Origin: Sepioteuthis lessoniana
Taxonomy: Eukaryota; Mollusca; Cephalopoda; Myopsida; Loliginidae
DNA length: 64,000 nt
Assembly: GCA_963585895.1 (NCBI GenBank)
Contig: CAUZXS010004307.1
Location: forward strand, 1-64,000
Direction of reading: 5' to 3'
This document shows positions 25,696-36,651 of the stretch, one piece after another (the first letter of the stretch is position 1; each line of letters starts with the position of its first letter). The notes below the pieces were generated by a model that was not told the DNA's origin, did not search any database, and was given only the letters and a program-made list of their open reading frames with translations. The translations under genes and the position numbers were made by a program.

Positions 25696-25756
25696 TGGTG
25701 CCTTCAATAAGTTTCCAGAGTTTGTGTACTGGCATTTAAAATTGTTCTAGACTCTT
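25696..25756 (+). mobile_element. Mariner terminal-repeat fragment
   Basis: CGTGGTGCCTTCAATAAGTT and TTAAAATTGTTCTAGACTCT match the left end of the mariner at 21166 over about 60 bp with a few changes. Nothing of the transposase follows. Confidence 0.7.
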
Positions 25757-25799
25757 GTTGTCTGGCCGAGATTTGGTGTTCTGTTTGTATCTCAAAATC

Positions 25800-26069
25800 C
25801 CAGAGAATTTTGCGCTTCTCATTCTCTTTGACGGATTCTGGTTAGTTGGTTGGGTTTTATGGCATATCAACCTTTATAGGTTGTTTAATGCCAATTTAAT
25901 TTTTCTACGAATAATCAGTTCTATTTTAAATAGCCCAGAGAATTTTGCGCTTCTCATTCTCTTTGATGGATTCAGGTTGGTTGGTTGGGTTTTATGGCAT
26001 ACCAACCCTTGTAGGTTATTTAATGCCAATTTCATTTTTCTACTAATAATCAGTTCTATTTCAAATAGT
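25800..26069. repeat. Tandem duplication, 2 x 135 bp
   Basis: The segment starting CCAGAGAATTTTGCGCTTCT at 25800 recurs at 25935, and both copies end in TCAGTTCTATTT(C/T)AAATAG. The duplicated block joins LINE-Y sequence to the AACC-tail end of REP-D, so it arose after REP-D inserted. Confidence 0.9.
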
Positions 26070-26390
26070 TCAGTTTAGAATGAGTACACAGTTTAATTGT
26101 CAAAGATATTTCTATTTCAAGCTATTCAGTTTAGTCAAATAGTTCTAATTCAAACAATCCAGTTTAGTATAAGTACAGAGTTTAGTTCTATTTAACCTAT
26201 ATATAGGGCCCTATCAGGTGCTACCATTCCGGGTCAGAGTGGACCTGTGGACGATTGCAATGAAGGGGTGCTCCATATTCCCTAAAGCTGTAGATTGTTT
26301 TGTGTCATAACAGGACATTCATTGGTAGGGTCTTATCCCTCTGCCGAGGTGCAGTCGGTGTATTCTACTGCCCTAGCTGACTGGACAGTA
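25975..26390 (-). repeat. REP-D copy, reverse, inserted in LINE-Y
   Basis: The left end is the tail complement GGTTGGTTGGTTGGGTTTTA. The body contains TTCAAACAATCCAGTTTAG-type units, and the head ends TACTGCCCTAGCTGACTGG at the right. LINE-Y coding sequence lies on both sides. Confidence 0.75.
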
Positions 26391-26741
26391 TGGTCAAATT
26401 TCAATTTCTTACACAATTTTCAGTGGATTATTTTCCCCACCAAGTTGTGTCTAGTCTTGTACTCTTTTTGTGTTAATTTGTTGTATTCGCTAAGTTACGT
26501 GATTAATCGTTTCATCTCTATCACCACATAACTTACACTTGCCATTCTGTTGGATGTTATTTATTTTCGCTTTTATATAATTGGTCCTTATGGCGTTGTT
26601 TTGTGTTGTTATTAGAAGGGGTTCAGTTTCTCTCTTAAAGTTTCCCTTTCTTAGCCATGTCGAAGTTTTCTCGTGTGAGATTTCGTCAGTTTGTTCCTAT
26701 CCATAGAGTTGTCTTTATTTCCATTTCTGTTTCCTAGTTAT

Positions 26742-27095
26742 TGCTATTCTGTTGATCTTTGTATTGTTAGTGCTATTCTGTTGATCTTTGTATTGTTAGT
26801 GCTATTCTGTTGATCTTTGTATTGTTAGTGCTATTCTGTTGATCTTTGTATTGTTAGTGCTATTCTGTTGATCTTTGTATTGTTATTGCTATTCTGTTGA
26901 TCTTTGTATTGTTATTGCTATTCTGTTGATCTTTGTATTGTTATTGCTATTCTGTTGATCTTTGTATTGTTATTGCTATTCTGTTGATCTTTGTATTGTT
27001 AGTGCTATTCTGTTGATCTTTGTATTGTTAGTGCTATTCTGTTGATCTTTGTATTGTTATTGCTATTCTGTTGATCTTTGTATTGTTAGTGCTGT
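26742..27095. repeat. 29-bp minisatellite, 12 copies, inside LINE-Y
   Basis: The unit is TGCTATTCTGTTGATCTTTG followed by TATTGTTAG, with a T/A alternative near the last bases (TTATTGC versus TTAGTGC). Exact 29-bp spacing runs from 26742 to about 27090. The period is not a multiple of three, so it breaks the LINE frame. A single-copy version of the motif encodes NRIAITIQR in the LINE-Y reading. Confidence 0.95.
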
Positions 27096-27220
27096 TTCTG
27101 GTCGTTGTAATTAATCTTTCTTTGCTCTCTTTTATGCAGTCTTCGAGTCGTCGTATCGATGGATCTACACAACGTTCAATGCTGTGGCTATAGTTTTCTT
27201 CTCTCTGATGTAAAGCCTTG

Positions 27221-27690
27221 AGCATCGTTATTATAATTATTTTACTCTTTAGTGAGTTTTTCCCATCAGCGTTAGCTGATGATTTCCCACTGAAGTCTGA
27301 GTGACAGCATGTCTCCAGGACTTTTCTAAGTATTCTGGCCGATCTCAACAATGCTTTAGTTTGGATGGTCTCCGCTCATCCTCTTATTTCCAAATCCTCC
27401 AGTCCCTTTATTAATCCTCTGGTGACTCTAATAAGAGCACCAATTACAATTGGCATCACCATCACTTTTATGTTTCACAGATTTTTTTGATTCTCTAGCA
27501 AGGTCGATGAACTTGTCTTTCTTTTCGTTTTCTTTCAATTTTACACTGTGATCAGCCGGGACAGCAAAGTCTACAATTCAGCAAGTTCTTTTTTTTTCTT
27601 GCTTATTATTACCAAGTCTGATCGTCTGACCGAGATTCGGGGATCTGTTTGTATCTCAAAATCACAGGGGGGGTTTGTGTGCCTCATTCT
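27221..27690 (-). pseudogene. LINE-Y fragment b, C-terminal end
   Basis: The minus frame reads IKVMVMPIVIGA (27440-27480) and then ALLRSARILRKVLETCCHSD (27290-27355), which is the conserved C-terminal end of this LINE class. The 3' untranslated part continues with GCTAACGCTGATGGGAAAA and an AAT-rich end near 27225-27242. The upstream part carries stops. It lies directly next to fragment a. Confidence 0.75.
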
Positions 27691-27699
27691 CCAGGACAG

Positions 27700-27900
27700 T
27701 TTATAATTATTATTATTATTATTATTATTATTAAAAAGGAATAATTATTTGAAAGTGTACCATTATTTATAAGACGTTAATATTGCAAATTATCAGAATT
27801 AGATGGAATACTTGAAAAAATTTAATTGTGTACAAATTATTATTAATAGACTGGAATACAAATTGTATTGAGAATAGTTATTTGAAGCAGATTATTATCA
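27700..27900. repeat. ATT microsatellite and AT-rich DNA
   Basis: 27703-27733 is an ATT repeat. The remainder is AT-rich with TTATTATTAA-type steps and no recognised element. Confidence 0.7.
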
Positions 27901-28505
27901 TCATTTAATTCGAGGTTTTTAAACCATCGTAAGCTGGTTGTCTTTCATAGGAGTCTGAGAGAGAGCAAGTCTCCTGGACTTTTCTCAGTATTCTAGCCTG
28001 TCTTGATTGTCTCGATTTTTCCTCTGATCTCCGATTCCTCCAGTCTTTTTTTTAAAGAACTTTTGGAGTTAATCCCAAGCGTAAATGGTATCCCTGTCAC
28101 CCTCATATTCAACTGGTTATTTTTTATTTTCTATCAAGATCCAAGCATTTGTTTATCCTTTCGTTTTATATTAATTTCACTCTGTGGCAAATGGCAAGTT
28201 CTTTATTTCTTGTCTAATAACACAAAATCTGGTCTTCTGGCTTCGATTAGGTATTCCGCTTGTATTTCAAAATCCTAAAGAATTTTATGCATCTCATTCT
28301 ATCGGAAGAATTCTGGTTTGTGCATATACCATTTATTTGTATGATCGAACTTTAATCTCTTGCTCAGTTCTCAGTCGATTACTTTTCCCACCCAGTCGTA
28401 GCTATTCTTGTACTTTTTTTGTGCTATTTTGCTGTGTTCGCTTACTATGGGATTAACCGTTTCATCTCTGTCGACACATAATCCACATTTGTTATTCTGT
28501 TGCGT
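27900..28505 (-). pseudogene. LINE-Y fragment c
   Basis: Starting from the right, the minus frame reads NKCGLCVDRDETVNPIVSEH near 28430-28490, then KKYKNSYDWVGKVID. The middle region (HKIL*DFEIQAEYLIEARRP near 28230-28290) contains a stop. The block ends with an ARILRKVQETCSLSDS-like end near 27960-28005. The domain order matches fragments a and b. Confidence 0.75.
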
Positions 28506-28533
28506 ATTATAGTTACTTGAAACTATATAACCA

Positions 28534-28712
28534 GTCGCGCTATTACGTTCACTTTCGGGCAAATACCCTTTGGGAAAGGTATGAACCCCCGCATCCTCCC
28601 AGCTATGGGTTAAATAGTACCACTACTGTTCTTCTAGGAGAATAGCTTTGGCATTAAATAAACTACAAAGTTTGATATGCCATTAAACAAAGAAACCAAA
28701 CCAAACCAAACT
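28534..28712 (+). repeat. SINE-C 3' part
   Basis: Begins within the promoter-distal region (TCGCGCTATTACGTTCACTT). It continues AAATACCCTTTGGGAAAGG, ATAGTACCACTACTGTTCTT and TTGATATGCCATTAAAC, ending in an AACC tail. The tRNA-like head is missing. The 20 bases before it (GTTACTTGAAACTATATAAC) are a one-mismatch satellite/REP-E core. Confidence 0.75.
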
Positions 28713-28720
28713 ATATAACG

Positions 28721-30018
28721 ATATAACAACTATATGATAATATGAATGATATAACAACTATATAATAATATGAATGATATAACAACTATATAATAATATG
28801 AATGATATAACAACTATATAATAATATGAATGATATAACAACTATATAATAATATGAATGATATAACAACTATATAATAATATGAATGATATTACAACTA
28901 TATAATAATATGAATGATATAACAACTATATAATAATATGAATGATATAACAACTATATAATAATATGAATGATATTACAACTATATAATAATATGAATG
29001 ATATAACAACTATATAATAATATGAATGATATAACAACTATATAATAATATGAATGATATTACAACTATATAATAATATGAATGATATAACAACTATATA
29101 ATAATATGAATGATATTACAACTATATAATAATATGAATGATATAACAACTATATAATAATATGAATGATATAACAACTATATAATAATATGAATGATAT
29201 TACAACTATATAATAATATGAATGATATAACAACTATATAATAATATGAATGATATTACAACTATATAATAATATGAATGATATAACAACTATATAATAA
29301 TATGAATGATATAACAACTATATAATAATATGAATGATATAACAACTATATAATAATATGAATGATATAACAACTATATAATAATATGAATGATATTACA
29401 ACTATATAATAATATGAATGATATAACAACTATATAATAATATGAATGATATTACAACTATATAATAATATGAATGATATAACAACTATATAATAATATG
29501 AATGATATAACAACTATATAATAATATGAATGATATTACAACTATATAATAATATGAATGATATTACAACTATATAATAATATGAATGATATTACAACTA
29601 TATAATAATATGAATGATATAACAACTATATAATAATATGAATGATATTACAACTATATAATAATATGAATGATATAACAACTATATAATAATATGAATG
29701 ATATAACAACTATATAATAATATGAATGATATAACAACTATATAATAATATGAATGATATAACAACTATATAATAATATGAATGATATAACAACTATATA
29801 ATTATATGAATGATATTACAACTATATAATAATATGAATGATATAACAACTATATAATAATATGAATGATATTACAACTATATAATAATATGAATGATAT
29901 AACAACTATATAATAATATGAATGATATAACAACTATATAATAATATGAATGATATAACAACTATATAATAATATGAATGATATAACAACTATATAATAA
30001 TATGAATGATATTACAAC
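28721..30018. repeat. 28-bp minisatellite, 46 units
   Basis: The unit is ATATAACAACTATATAATAA followed by TATGAATG. The spacing stays at 28 bp from 28721 to the last ATATTACAAC at 30009. A single A/T site (ATATAACAAC versus ATATTACAAC) alternates irregularly. Other changes are rare (ATGATAA in the first unit, ATAATTATATG near 29801). It starts just after a SINE-C AACC tail. Confidence 0.97.
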
Positions 30019-30275
30019 TCAGAATAGAATATTTACAAACTTAAAAATGATTGTGAACATAATTTATGTTTTATATATAATTAAGGACCTTAGATATTAC
30101 TAACTTTGGCATAAAATAACCCAAACAAGGTTGAAATGCCATAAACCCAACCAAACAACTAACCTAAGATAAGCCGTAGTTAATAGGAAGATTATTCAGA
30201 CGAAATAGGAATTTGTAGATTATCGGTGTTTTTTAAAGATACATTTTCTTTAGTAAATAAATATATCATTCAAAA
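30019..30275 (+). repeat. AT-rich flank with SINE-C/REP-type tail fragment
   Basis: 30105-30165 reads TTTGGCATAAAATAACCC, GGTTGAAATGCCATAAACCC, then AACCAAACAACTAACC. This is the shared 3' end of SINE-C and REP-D. The remainder is unassigned. Confidence 0.6.
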
Positions 30276-30647
30276 GAAAAAAAAAAAAAGAAATAAGAAA
30301 AGAAATATCCATCAAAATAAAGTTACAAAAGAAAGAGATGTAAAAATAAATCACAGTAAATAAATAAGAGGTGAGTGTTGAGTAAACATTTAATATACAT
30401 GGGTCGGGAAAATAAATAGAGAAAGAAAAAAAACAAAGGCAAGTAAAAAGAAGAACAAGAAAGAAAGAAAGAATGAGAAGAAGGACGAGGAAGAAAGAAA
30501 GAATGAATAAAAAAACGTGAAAAAAAAGATTGGAGGAAGTAATGAAAAAAGAAGAACGTGAAAGAAAGAAAGAAAGAAAGAAAGAAAGTATGAAAAAGAA
30601 GAACATGAAAGAAGAAAGAAAGAAATGAAGATACATAAACGATGGTA

Positions 30648-30679
<32 letters not shown>

Positions 30680-31263
30680 AATGGCATGGAAAAAGAAGTA
30701 AATGAAAGAAAGAAAGAAAGAAAGAAAGGTCAGAAAAAGGAAAGCGAAAGAAAGATAAGACGAAAAAATAATAACGAAAGAAAGAAAGAAAGAACAACAT
30801 AAGAAAAATAATAATGCGAAAGAAAGAAAGAACAAATTGAGAAAAATAATAACGAGAAATAAATAAATAAATAAATAAATAAATAAAGAACGAACAACAT
30901 AAGAAAAATAATAACGAGAAAGAAAGAAAGAAAGAAAAAAAGAACAAAATGAGAAAAATAATAACGAGAAAGAAAGAAAGAAAGAACAAAATGAGAAAAA
31001 TAATAACGAGAAAGAAAGAAAGAAAGAAAGCACAACATAAGAAAAATAATAACGAGAAAGAAAGAAAGAAAGAAAGAACAAAATGAGAAAAATAATAACG
31101 CGAGAGAAAGAAAGAAAGAAAGAAAGAAGACAAAAATAAACCTGAAAGAAAATAAGAAACGATTAGGAAAGAAAAAAGAAAACGTGAAAGAAAAATAGAA
31201 AAGAATTAGATAGCATTGTAGAGAAGGAAGGAGAAAAAAAATTAAAGTTAGGCACATGGAAGG

Positions 31264-31330
<67 letters not shown>
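30276..31330. repeat. Purine-rich GAAA repeat block ending in a GA microsatellite
   Basis: Dominated by AAAG/GAAA steps, with recurring AGAAAAATAATAACGAGAAAG modules at 30840-31100 and a pure GA tract at 31269-31328. The complementary strand yields long Ser/Phe/Leu-rich open frames that are translation artefacts of the pyrimidine-rich strand. Confidence 0.9.
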
Positions 31331-31331
<1 letters not shown>

Positions 31332-31905
31332 AATCTGAAGATGGATATCTTTAATTCGGAGATTTTAGTCTGATATCCGAAGTATCAGTTTTAAGGAGGG
31401 TTCGCTGATCCACAACGATAGCAGACCTCCTGAATAGAAGACCTCCCAAATAGACGGTCCAACTTATGCCAAAGACCGAAAGGAAACTCCCTCTAACATT
31501 GAAGATGTCAGAAATGGAGGGTTGGGGGCAAGATCTCTGGGCAGCTGGAGTCAAGTTGGCAGCCCTCAGCTGACAGGGAGACAGACGAAATTGTTGAAGA
31601 TAGATGGATAGTAAGGCTTAACCATAACAGGTCCTGGGGGCATATTCAGTAACTTGCTAACAATAGTGAAAAGTCATCATGAGCATCTTTAAGGATCTTA
31701 GAGTTGGTATTTAAGTTTAGGCAGAGGATTTTGAATGCTGATTTTCAAGGTAAGTGGTTTTCCCCACTTAAGAAATTGGCACCGTATAGTGTACCCCACC
31801 TTGTTTGTTTTTGGATCAAACAATGTTAAGCTTTGCAAATACCTACATATAAGTCGCCCTTTCCATAATTCCAGGCGTACTGGGCGCCTCCTTGTATCAA
31901 TAAAT
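31331..31905. other. Unassigned interval between purine blocks
   Basis: Mixed-composition sequence (for example CGGTCCAACTTATGCCAAAG near 31455). No family motif in any frame, and no SINE or LINE similarity that I recognise. Confidence 0.4.
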
Positions 31906-32516
31906 GAATAAACAAATAAATAAATAACGAAAAGTGAAAGAAAGAAAGAAAGAAAGAAAGTAAGTAAGAAAGAATAAAAAAACTGTGAAAGCAAGGAAAG
32001 GAGGAAAGAAAGAAGGATGAAAAAAAAAAAAAAAGACGAGTATGATAGAAAGTAAGAACGAAAGAAAGAAAGGATAAAAATGAAGGACGGTGAAGAATGA
32101 AAGAAAGAAATTATGAAAAAATATCACGAATGAAAGAAAAAAGGAAGGAAGGAAGGAAAGATGGAAGGAAGGATGAAAAAAGAAGAACGTGAAAGAAAAA
32201 AAAAGGATAAAAAAGAAGGACGGAGTAGAAAGAAAGAAAGGGGAGGGATAAGAAAGAAAGAATATAGAAGAACATGAAAAAAAGAAAGAATAAAAAAGAA
32301 GAACGGTGAAGAAAGAAAGAAAGAAATTATGAAAAAAGAAGATCACAAAAGAAAGAAAAAATGAAAAAAAGGAATGAAGGAAGGATGAATAAAAGAAAAA
32401 CGTGAAAGAAAGAAAGAAAAAAAGATTGAGAAAAGAAAAAAGAAAGAAAGAAAGGATAAAAAAGAAGGATGGGGTTGAAAAAAGGGGAAATAAGAAAGAA
32501 TCAATAAGGATGAACG

Positions 32517-32547
<31 letters not shown>

Positions 32548-32680
32548 ATGAAAAAAAACGTGAATAAAAAAAGAAAAAAAATGAGTGAAAAAGATGAACA
32601 TAAAACTAAGTGAGAAAATCGTTTAATTATAGAAATTATTGACCTCCCCACCAAAAAAAAAAAAAAAAAAAAAAACAAAC
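31906..32680. repeat. Second purine-rich GAAA/GGAA block with A-run
   Basis: AAAG, GGAA and AAAAAGAAGA steps run almost without pyrimidines for 700 bp, ending in an A-run at 32654-32675. As for the first block, long frames on the opposite strand are low-complexity artefacts. Confidence 0.9.
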
Positions 32681-32699
32681 GAAAAAAAACAAAACAATT

Positions 32700-33455
32700 A
32701 AAACAGCAAAAAAAATTTGGTTACCTATGTCACCCTTGTGGGCCATGAATTTACGCCTGTGTCTGGGTGCAGACCTCGGCATCTTTATATGGACGGTTGA
32801 GAGTTAACCATGCGGTAAGTTTCCTCCCTTTACACCACAAGGGAAGAGTGAGGGCCGATACAAATGAACACCATAGTCCTCTTAGGTGTTGTTTGAACAA
32901 GGCTTAAAATAAGGTTAAATTCAGAGTTGTCTTTCCATTACGCTAGTGGTCTACTAAGTTAAAGATATGAATAATATAAGATATAAATTAAGGGTATGAA
33001 TAATATAAGTTAAAGATAAAATTAATATAACTTATAACTTAAAGATATAAATGATATAATTTAAAAGATATGAATAATATAAGATATAATTTAGGGGTAT
33101 GAATAATATAAGTTAAAGATATGATTAATATAACGATATAAGTTAAAGATAAGGCCAGAACCTTCAATATGTTAGGCAAAATCTATTAACTACATGTCGA
33201 GATAGGGTTTCAATTTTTAATCATGGACCCCACCTCCGACCACAAAACAAAACAAAATAAAAAAAATAAAAGAATAAAATTACCCCCCCCCCAAACAAAC
33301 GAACCAAACCAAACCAAACTAAACCGAAACAACAACAACAACAACAACAACAAAATACAGCAACAAAAAACCCAAACAATGTCAACCCCCTGCCCGTGAT
33401 TGATTTCAGCTTCAGACACGTGTATACAAATATCATACTCTTCCAATGCTGTGAT
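32700..33455. repeat. Mixed region with an AT-rich minisatellite and CAA repeat
   Basis: 32910-32960 is a weak SINE-A-like 3' fragment. 32955-33155 is a loose tandem of AAGTTAAAGATATGAATAAT-type units with TTAAGGGTATG variants. 33331-33353 is a CAA repeat. Otherwise unassigned. Confidence 0.6.
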
Positions 33456-33459
33456 ATGA

Positions 33460-33582
33460 TGGCTTTGTTTTATGGCGTATAAACCTTTGTGGGTTATTTA
33501 GTACCAAATCCATCCATTATGAAGACCAGTCATGGTACTATTTAACTCATTGCTGGGTGGTGGGGTATAAGGATGTTCATAA
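33460..33582 (-). repeat. SINE-C 3' fragment
   Basis: TTTTATGGCGTATAAACC and TGGTACTATTTAACTCATTG in reverse orientation correspond to the SINE-C 3' half. The head is absent. Confidence 0.6.
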
Positions 33583-33600
33583 CTTTCCTAAATATATCTT

Positions 33601-34294
33601 GTCCGGTCGGCTGGGGCTGTAGAATACATCGACTACCCCTCTGCAGACGGGTAAGACCCTCCGCCAACGAGTATCCTGGATATGAGACTAAACAATCTGA
33701 TGGTGAGGTTCCAGTAATGCTGGAGCTTTGGGAACTGCGGAGCACCCTTTCATTGCCATTGCTCTCAGGTCCACTCTGGCCCGAAATGGTAGTACCTAAT
33801 AGGGGTCTGTCTATGGGTTAAATAGAACTAATTGCATACTTATGCTAAACTGAATTCTTTGAATTAGAACTGTTTGACTAAACTGAATAGCTTGAAATAG
33901 AAATGTTGTGAACAATTAAACCGTGTACTTACATTTAAACTGCGTGCTTATACTAAACTGAATTGTTTGAAGTGGAACTGTTTTTGACATTGAAACTGTA
34001 CTTACATTAAACTGAATTGGTTAATATAGAACTGTTCTGACATTTAGCTGTGTGTAAATAAAATCTGTATTTATACTAAACTAAATTAGCTGAATTAGAA
34101 CTGTTTGAATAAATTGAATAGCTTGAAATAGAAATATTTTTTGATAATTAAACTGTGTACTCATGCTAAACTGAATTGTTTGAAATAGAACTATTTGCAT
34201 AAAAATAGATTTTGCGTTAAATAACCTACAAAGGTTAATATGCCATAAAAATCCCAACCAACCAACCAACCAACCAACCAACCAACCAACCAAA
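33601..34294 (+). repeat. REP-D copy 3, full length
   Basis: Head GTCCGGTCGGCTGGGGCTG, body of five or six ACTTATGCTAAACTGAATT-type units at 33830-34180, and 3' end GATTTTGCGTTAAATAACC with a long AACC tail (34255-34294). This is the clearest template for the family in the window. Confidence 0.85.
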
Positions 34295-34324
34295 ACCTAA
34301 ATGTATCAATGCGAAAATATACGT

Positions 34325-34743
34325 AATAGCGCGATTGGATTATTTTTTACAGCATATGAACCCTTGTAGAGGATTTAATGCCAAATCCTCTTTATACTTA
34401 TATTAGATATATATGATTTGTAAACGAATAGTTTGTAGGTAACAGTTTTTAAACAAGTCACAACATATTTGTTTGCACACAGTTAAATGGTTTCAAGTAT
34501 TGCTATTTAACGCTAATAGTTTTTTTTGTACACAGTTAAAGGATTCCAAGTATAGCAAATGACTGAACTAAATTATTTGACCCATAAATCGGATCCTAAA
34601 ATGTATTACCACACTCGGTCAGAGTGGTGAGTAATACCATTGATGGGGTACTCCATATTCCCCAAAGCTCCAGGACTGAGGCTTCACCATCAGATGGTTT
34701 GGTGCCATTTTCAAGACACTCGTTGGTTGGGGCGTCTTACCCA
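34325..34743 (-). repeat. REP-E copy 2
   Basis: Reverse 3' end (GGATTTAATGCCAAATCCTC) near 34371. Then GATTTGTAAACGAATAGTTT (34415), body units CACAGTTAAATGGTTTCAAG (34481) and GTACACAGTTAAAGGATTCC, and the head from about 34580 (GGTCAGAGTGG, CAGATGGTTTGGTGCC) to the GTCTTACCC region. Confidence 0.75.
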
Positions 34744-34830
34744 GCGCAAGTAGAGTTCGAAATCGCTTACGACGTTATTGCAGTCCAGCACTTTAACCGC
34801 TACGCTTCGGGGACACTCCCCGATGCTCTA
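34744..34830 (-). repeat. tRNA-like head (SINE-C related)
   Basis: The complement reads CGTAGCGGTTAAAGTGCTGG, then GCGATTTCGAACTC, in the spacing of tRNA A and B boxes. It resembles SINE-C but differs in the arm sequences. Confidence 0.5.
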
Positions 34831-34968
34831 TAAAAATAAAAGTCGTTCTAAAATATCCAATATGTGTAAGTGTGGAGGTTTATGTTTCTATTTTCCGAAC
34901 AGTTTGTTCTTAATTTCGTATTTCTTGTGTCTTTTATTGCTCTTACGTGTGTGTAGACGGTGCATGAA

Positions 34969-35275
34969 GAAAAAAAGCAATGAAATAGTTTAAATATTAA
35001 CGTAAATATACAAATTGCTCCCCTGCACCGAAACTTAAAAAAAAAAAATGTTTTGGCTTTCTTATAAAAGGTTTTCTCAAAACTATTGGTTATACAGGGT
35101 GTCACAAAATTGATGCAACCTATTGGTATTATGATTTATAATTGAGAAAAACGCAATGTCGGTCATTTGGAACACTCGTTGAAGGGGTCTTATCCTTCTG
35201 CAGAGATGCAGTCGGTGTATTCTACTGCCCCAGCTGAATTGGCTACCCATGACTGTGATGAACACCATTTGTTAG

Positions 35276-35306
<31 letters not shown>

Positions 35307-35602
35307 TGCACGTTGATCATGAGTATCAACAATTGAACAGGATATTTATATTTACCAACCCGCAAGGTCAATTTTTTAACAGGCTTTGAATTCAGAGTTT
35401 TCCTTCTCTAGACTAGTTGCCTCAAGAAATCAGTCTGCCCTACTATTTACCCATAGCTGGAGGGAGAATAATTGGATTCTATCATTTCCCAAGGGTATTA
35501 GTGCTATGTGAAATGCAATCAATCTCGTCCGGGATTTGAACTCGTGTCGCCGTGTCCACTTTCTACGACGATAATCATTACACCACGGGCACCTCCTTTT
35601 GA
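34969..35602 (-). repeat. Inverted partner of the composite unit at 23627-24321
   Basis: Read in reverse it gives SINE-A (35345-35602), AAATATCCTGTTCAATTGTT, a TA tract (35276-35301), the REP-D head fragment and the same unique tail down to AAAAAAAGCAATGAAATAG. The SINE lacks about 20 bp at its 3' end relative to the partner. Confidence 0.8.
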
Positions 35603-35984
35603 ACATGATATTGGCCATTTTGATATTAACGTGAATGCGGAAACATACAAACAAAATCGCATTTATTTAGTCCCGTGTTTTATATGGTGTTTACCAAAAC
35701 CTGCAGCTGATTAATCTTTTCTCATAACCAAACACAACCTGGGTTGAGTCGTTTCGAAGATTGAGCAGCAGACGATACTACCATGAAGCAAATGTGCATA
35801 AAACGTCGTCCAGAGTTTCGTTAGAAACCACAAACAATTTGGTAGTCATCATTGTTTGACAGACAGACAAGAAATATATTTATTATACTACAATTGTGTG
35901 AAAACAGATGATTATTGAATAGAAATAATTACTTGAAACCATATTATTATTAGCATTAGATAGCAATACTCGTGTTGTATTCAT
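35603..35984. other. Unassigned interval with one satellite-like core
   Basis: TTACTTGAAACCATATTATT at 35931 is a REP-E body remnant. The rest has no recognisable feature. Confidence 0.4.
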
Positions 35985-36651
35985 TTTGACGCAATGAATA
36001 ACAGACACAGGAAGACTTCTTTAGCAAAAATATATACCTCTCACTTTATTGCAAGGGTTCGAAAAGGGGTTACTTAAGGTTTGCGTGTGAGAGGGAGCTG
36101 GAGATCGAACAGAAACTTCAATACATTGACCTCAAACTTATGGCCGTCAACGTTGTGTCTTTCTCGTTCTCCAGGGCTGCTCAACCAGAGGCCCAGGGCC
36201 CACTCTGCTGGGTGATGGCTTCCTTTACAGCATCTTATCAGCATCTTCTCTGGACCCCAATTCATCAGGGCCCCAAGCCCCTTCGGCCTGGAGTGGCTTT
36301 CCCTACCACATCTCTTCTCCAACTGTCAGCAAATCGAACTCAACTGCTCTGCAACTCTACTGGCTCGTCGTACTCAACTGAGTTATGTACTCGTTCGACG
36401 CCCACTCGATCTTTGAAATCGAATGTTTAATCGTCATCAAGTGGAAATAACTGTTATGCAGTTCAGAGGTCACTCTCTTCCGGTGCGTCAGTCTATGAGA
36501 GTATCGTGGGATTTTTTTTAGCTTGTCCCATTTTGTTAGCCAATTTCCGCCCACGCGATTTCCTCTCCTAACTGCCATTGGAATGTGTCACTTCCTTCCG
36601 GTGCATCACCTAGAATGGCATTTTGCTCGGGCCGAAGGTCACAATATCACA
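35985..36651 (-). repeat. LTR-T copy 3
   Basis: Reverse LTR-T. The AT-rich polyA-side region (ATATATACCTCTCACTTTAT) is near 36030, and GGTCACAATATCACA, the complement of a diverged LTR-T start, ends at 36651. It is more diverged than copies 1 and 2. Confidence 0.5.

Larger units (their letters stand above)
25757..27220 (-). pseudogene. LINE-Y fragment a, interrupted by REP-D and a 29-bp array
   Basis: Reading the minus strand from the right, the frame near 26560-26640 gives NAIRTNYIKAKIN, then NGKCKLCGDRDETINHV (26490-26560). This is a Cys-Cys...His domain found at the C-terminal side of many non-LTR reverse transcriptases. After the REP-D insertion the frame resumes with KRKILWDFEIQTEHQ (25757-25834). 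Stops and frameshifts are frequent. The N-ward part (26742-27095) has been expanded into twelve 29-bp units. Function would be retrotransposition, but this copy is dead. Confidence 0.75.

Noticed and set aside
28003..28456. Plus-strand hydrophobic frames
   Set aside because: They are shadows of the LINE-Y coding remnant on the minus strand.
30250..31257. Several overlapping Phe/Ser/Leu-rich membrane-like proteins on the minus strand
   Set aside because: They are translations of the pyrimidine-rich complement of GAAA repeats, present in three frames at once, and have no domain content.
31897..32678. Second set of Phe/Ser-rich proteins
   Set aside because: Same cause: low-complexity purine block translated on the opposite strand.
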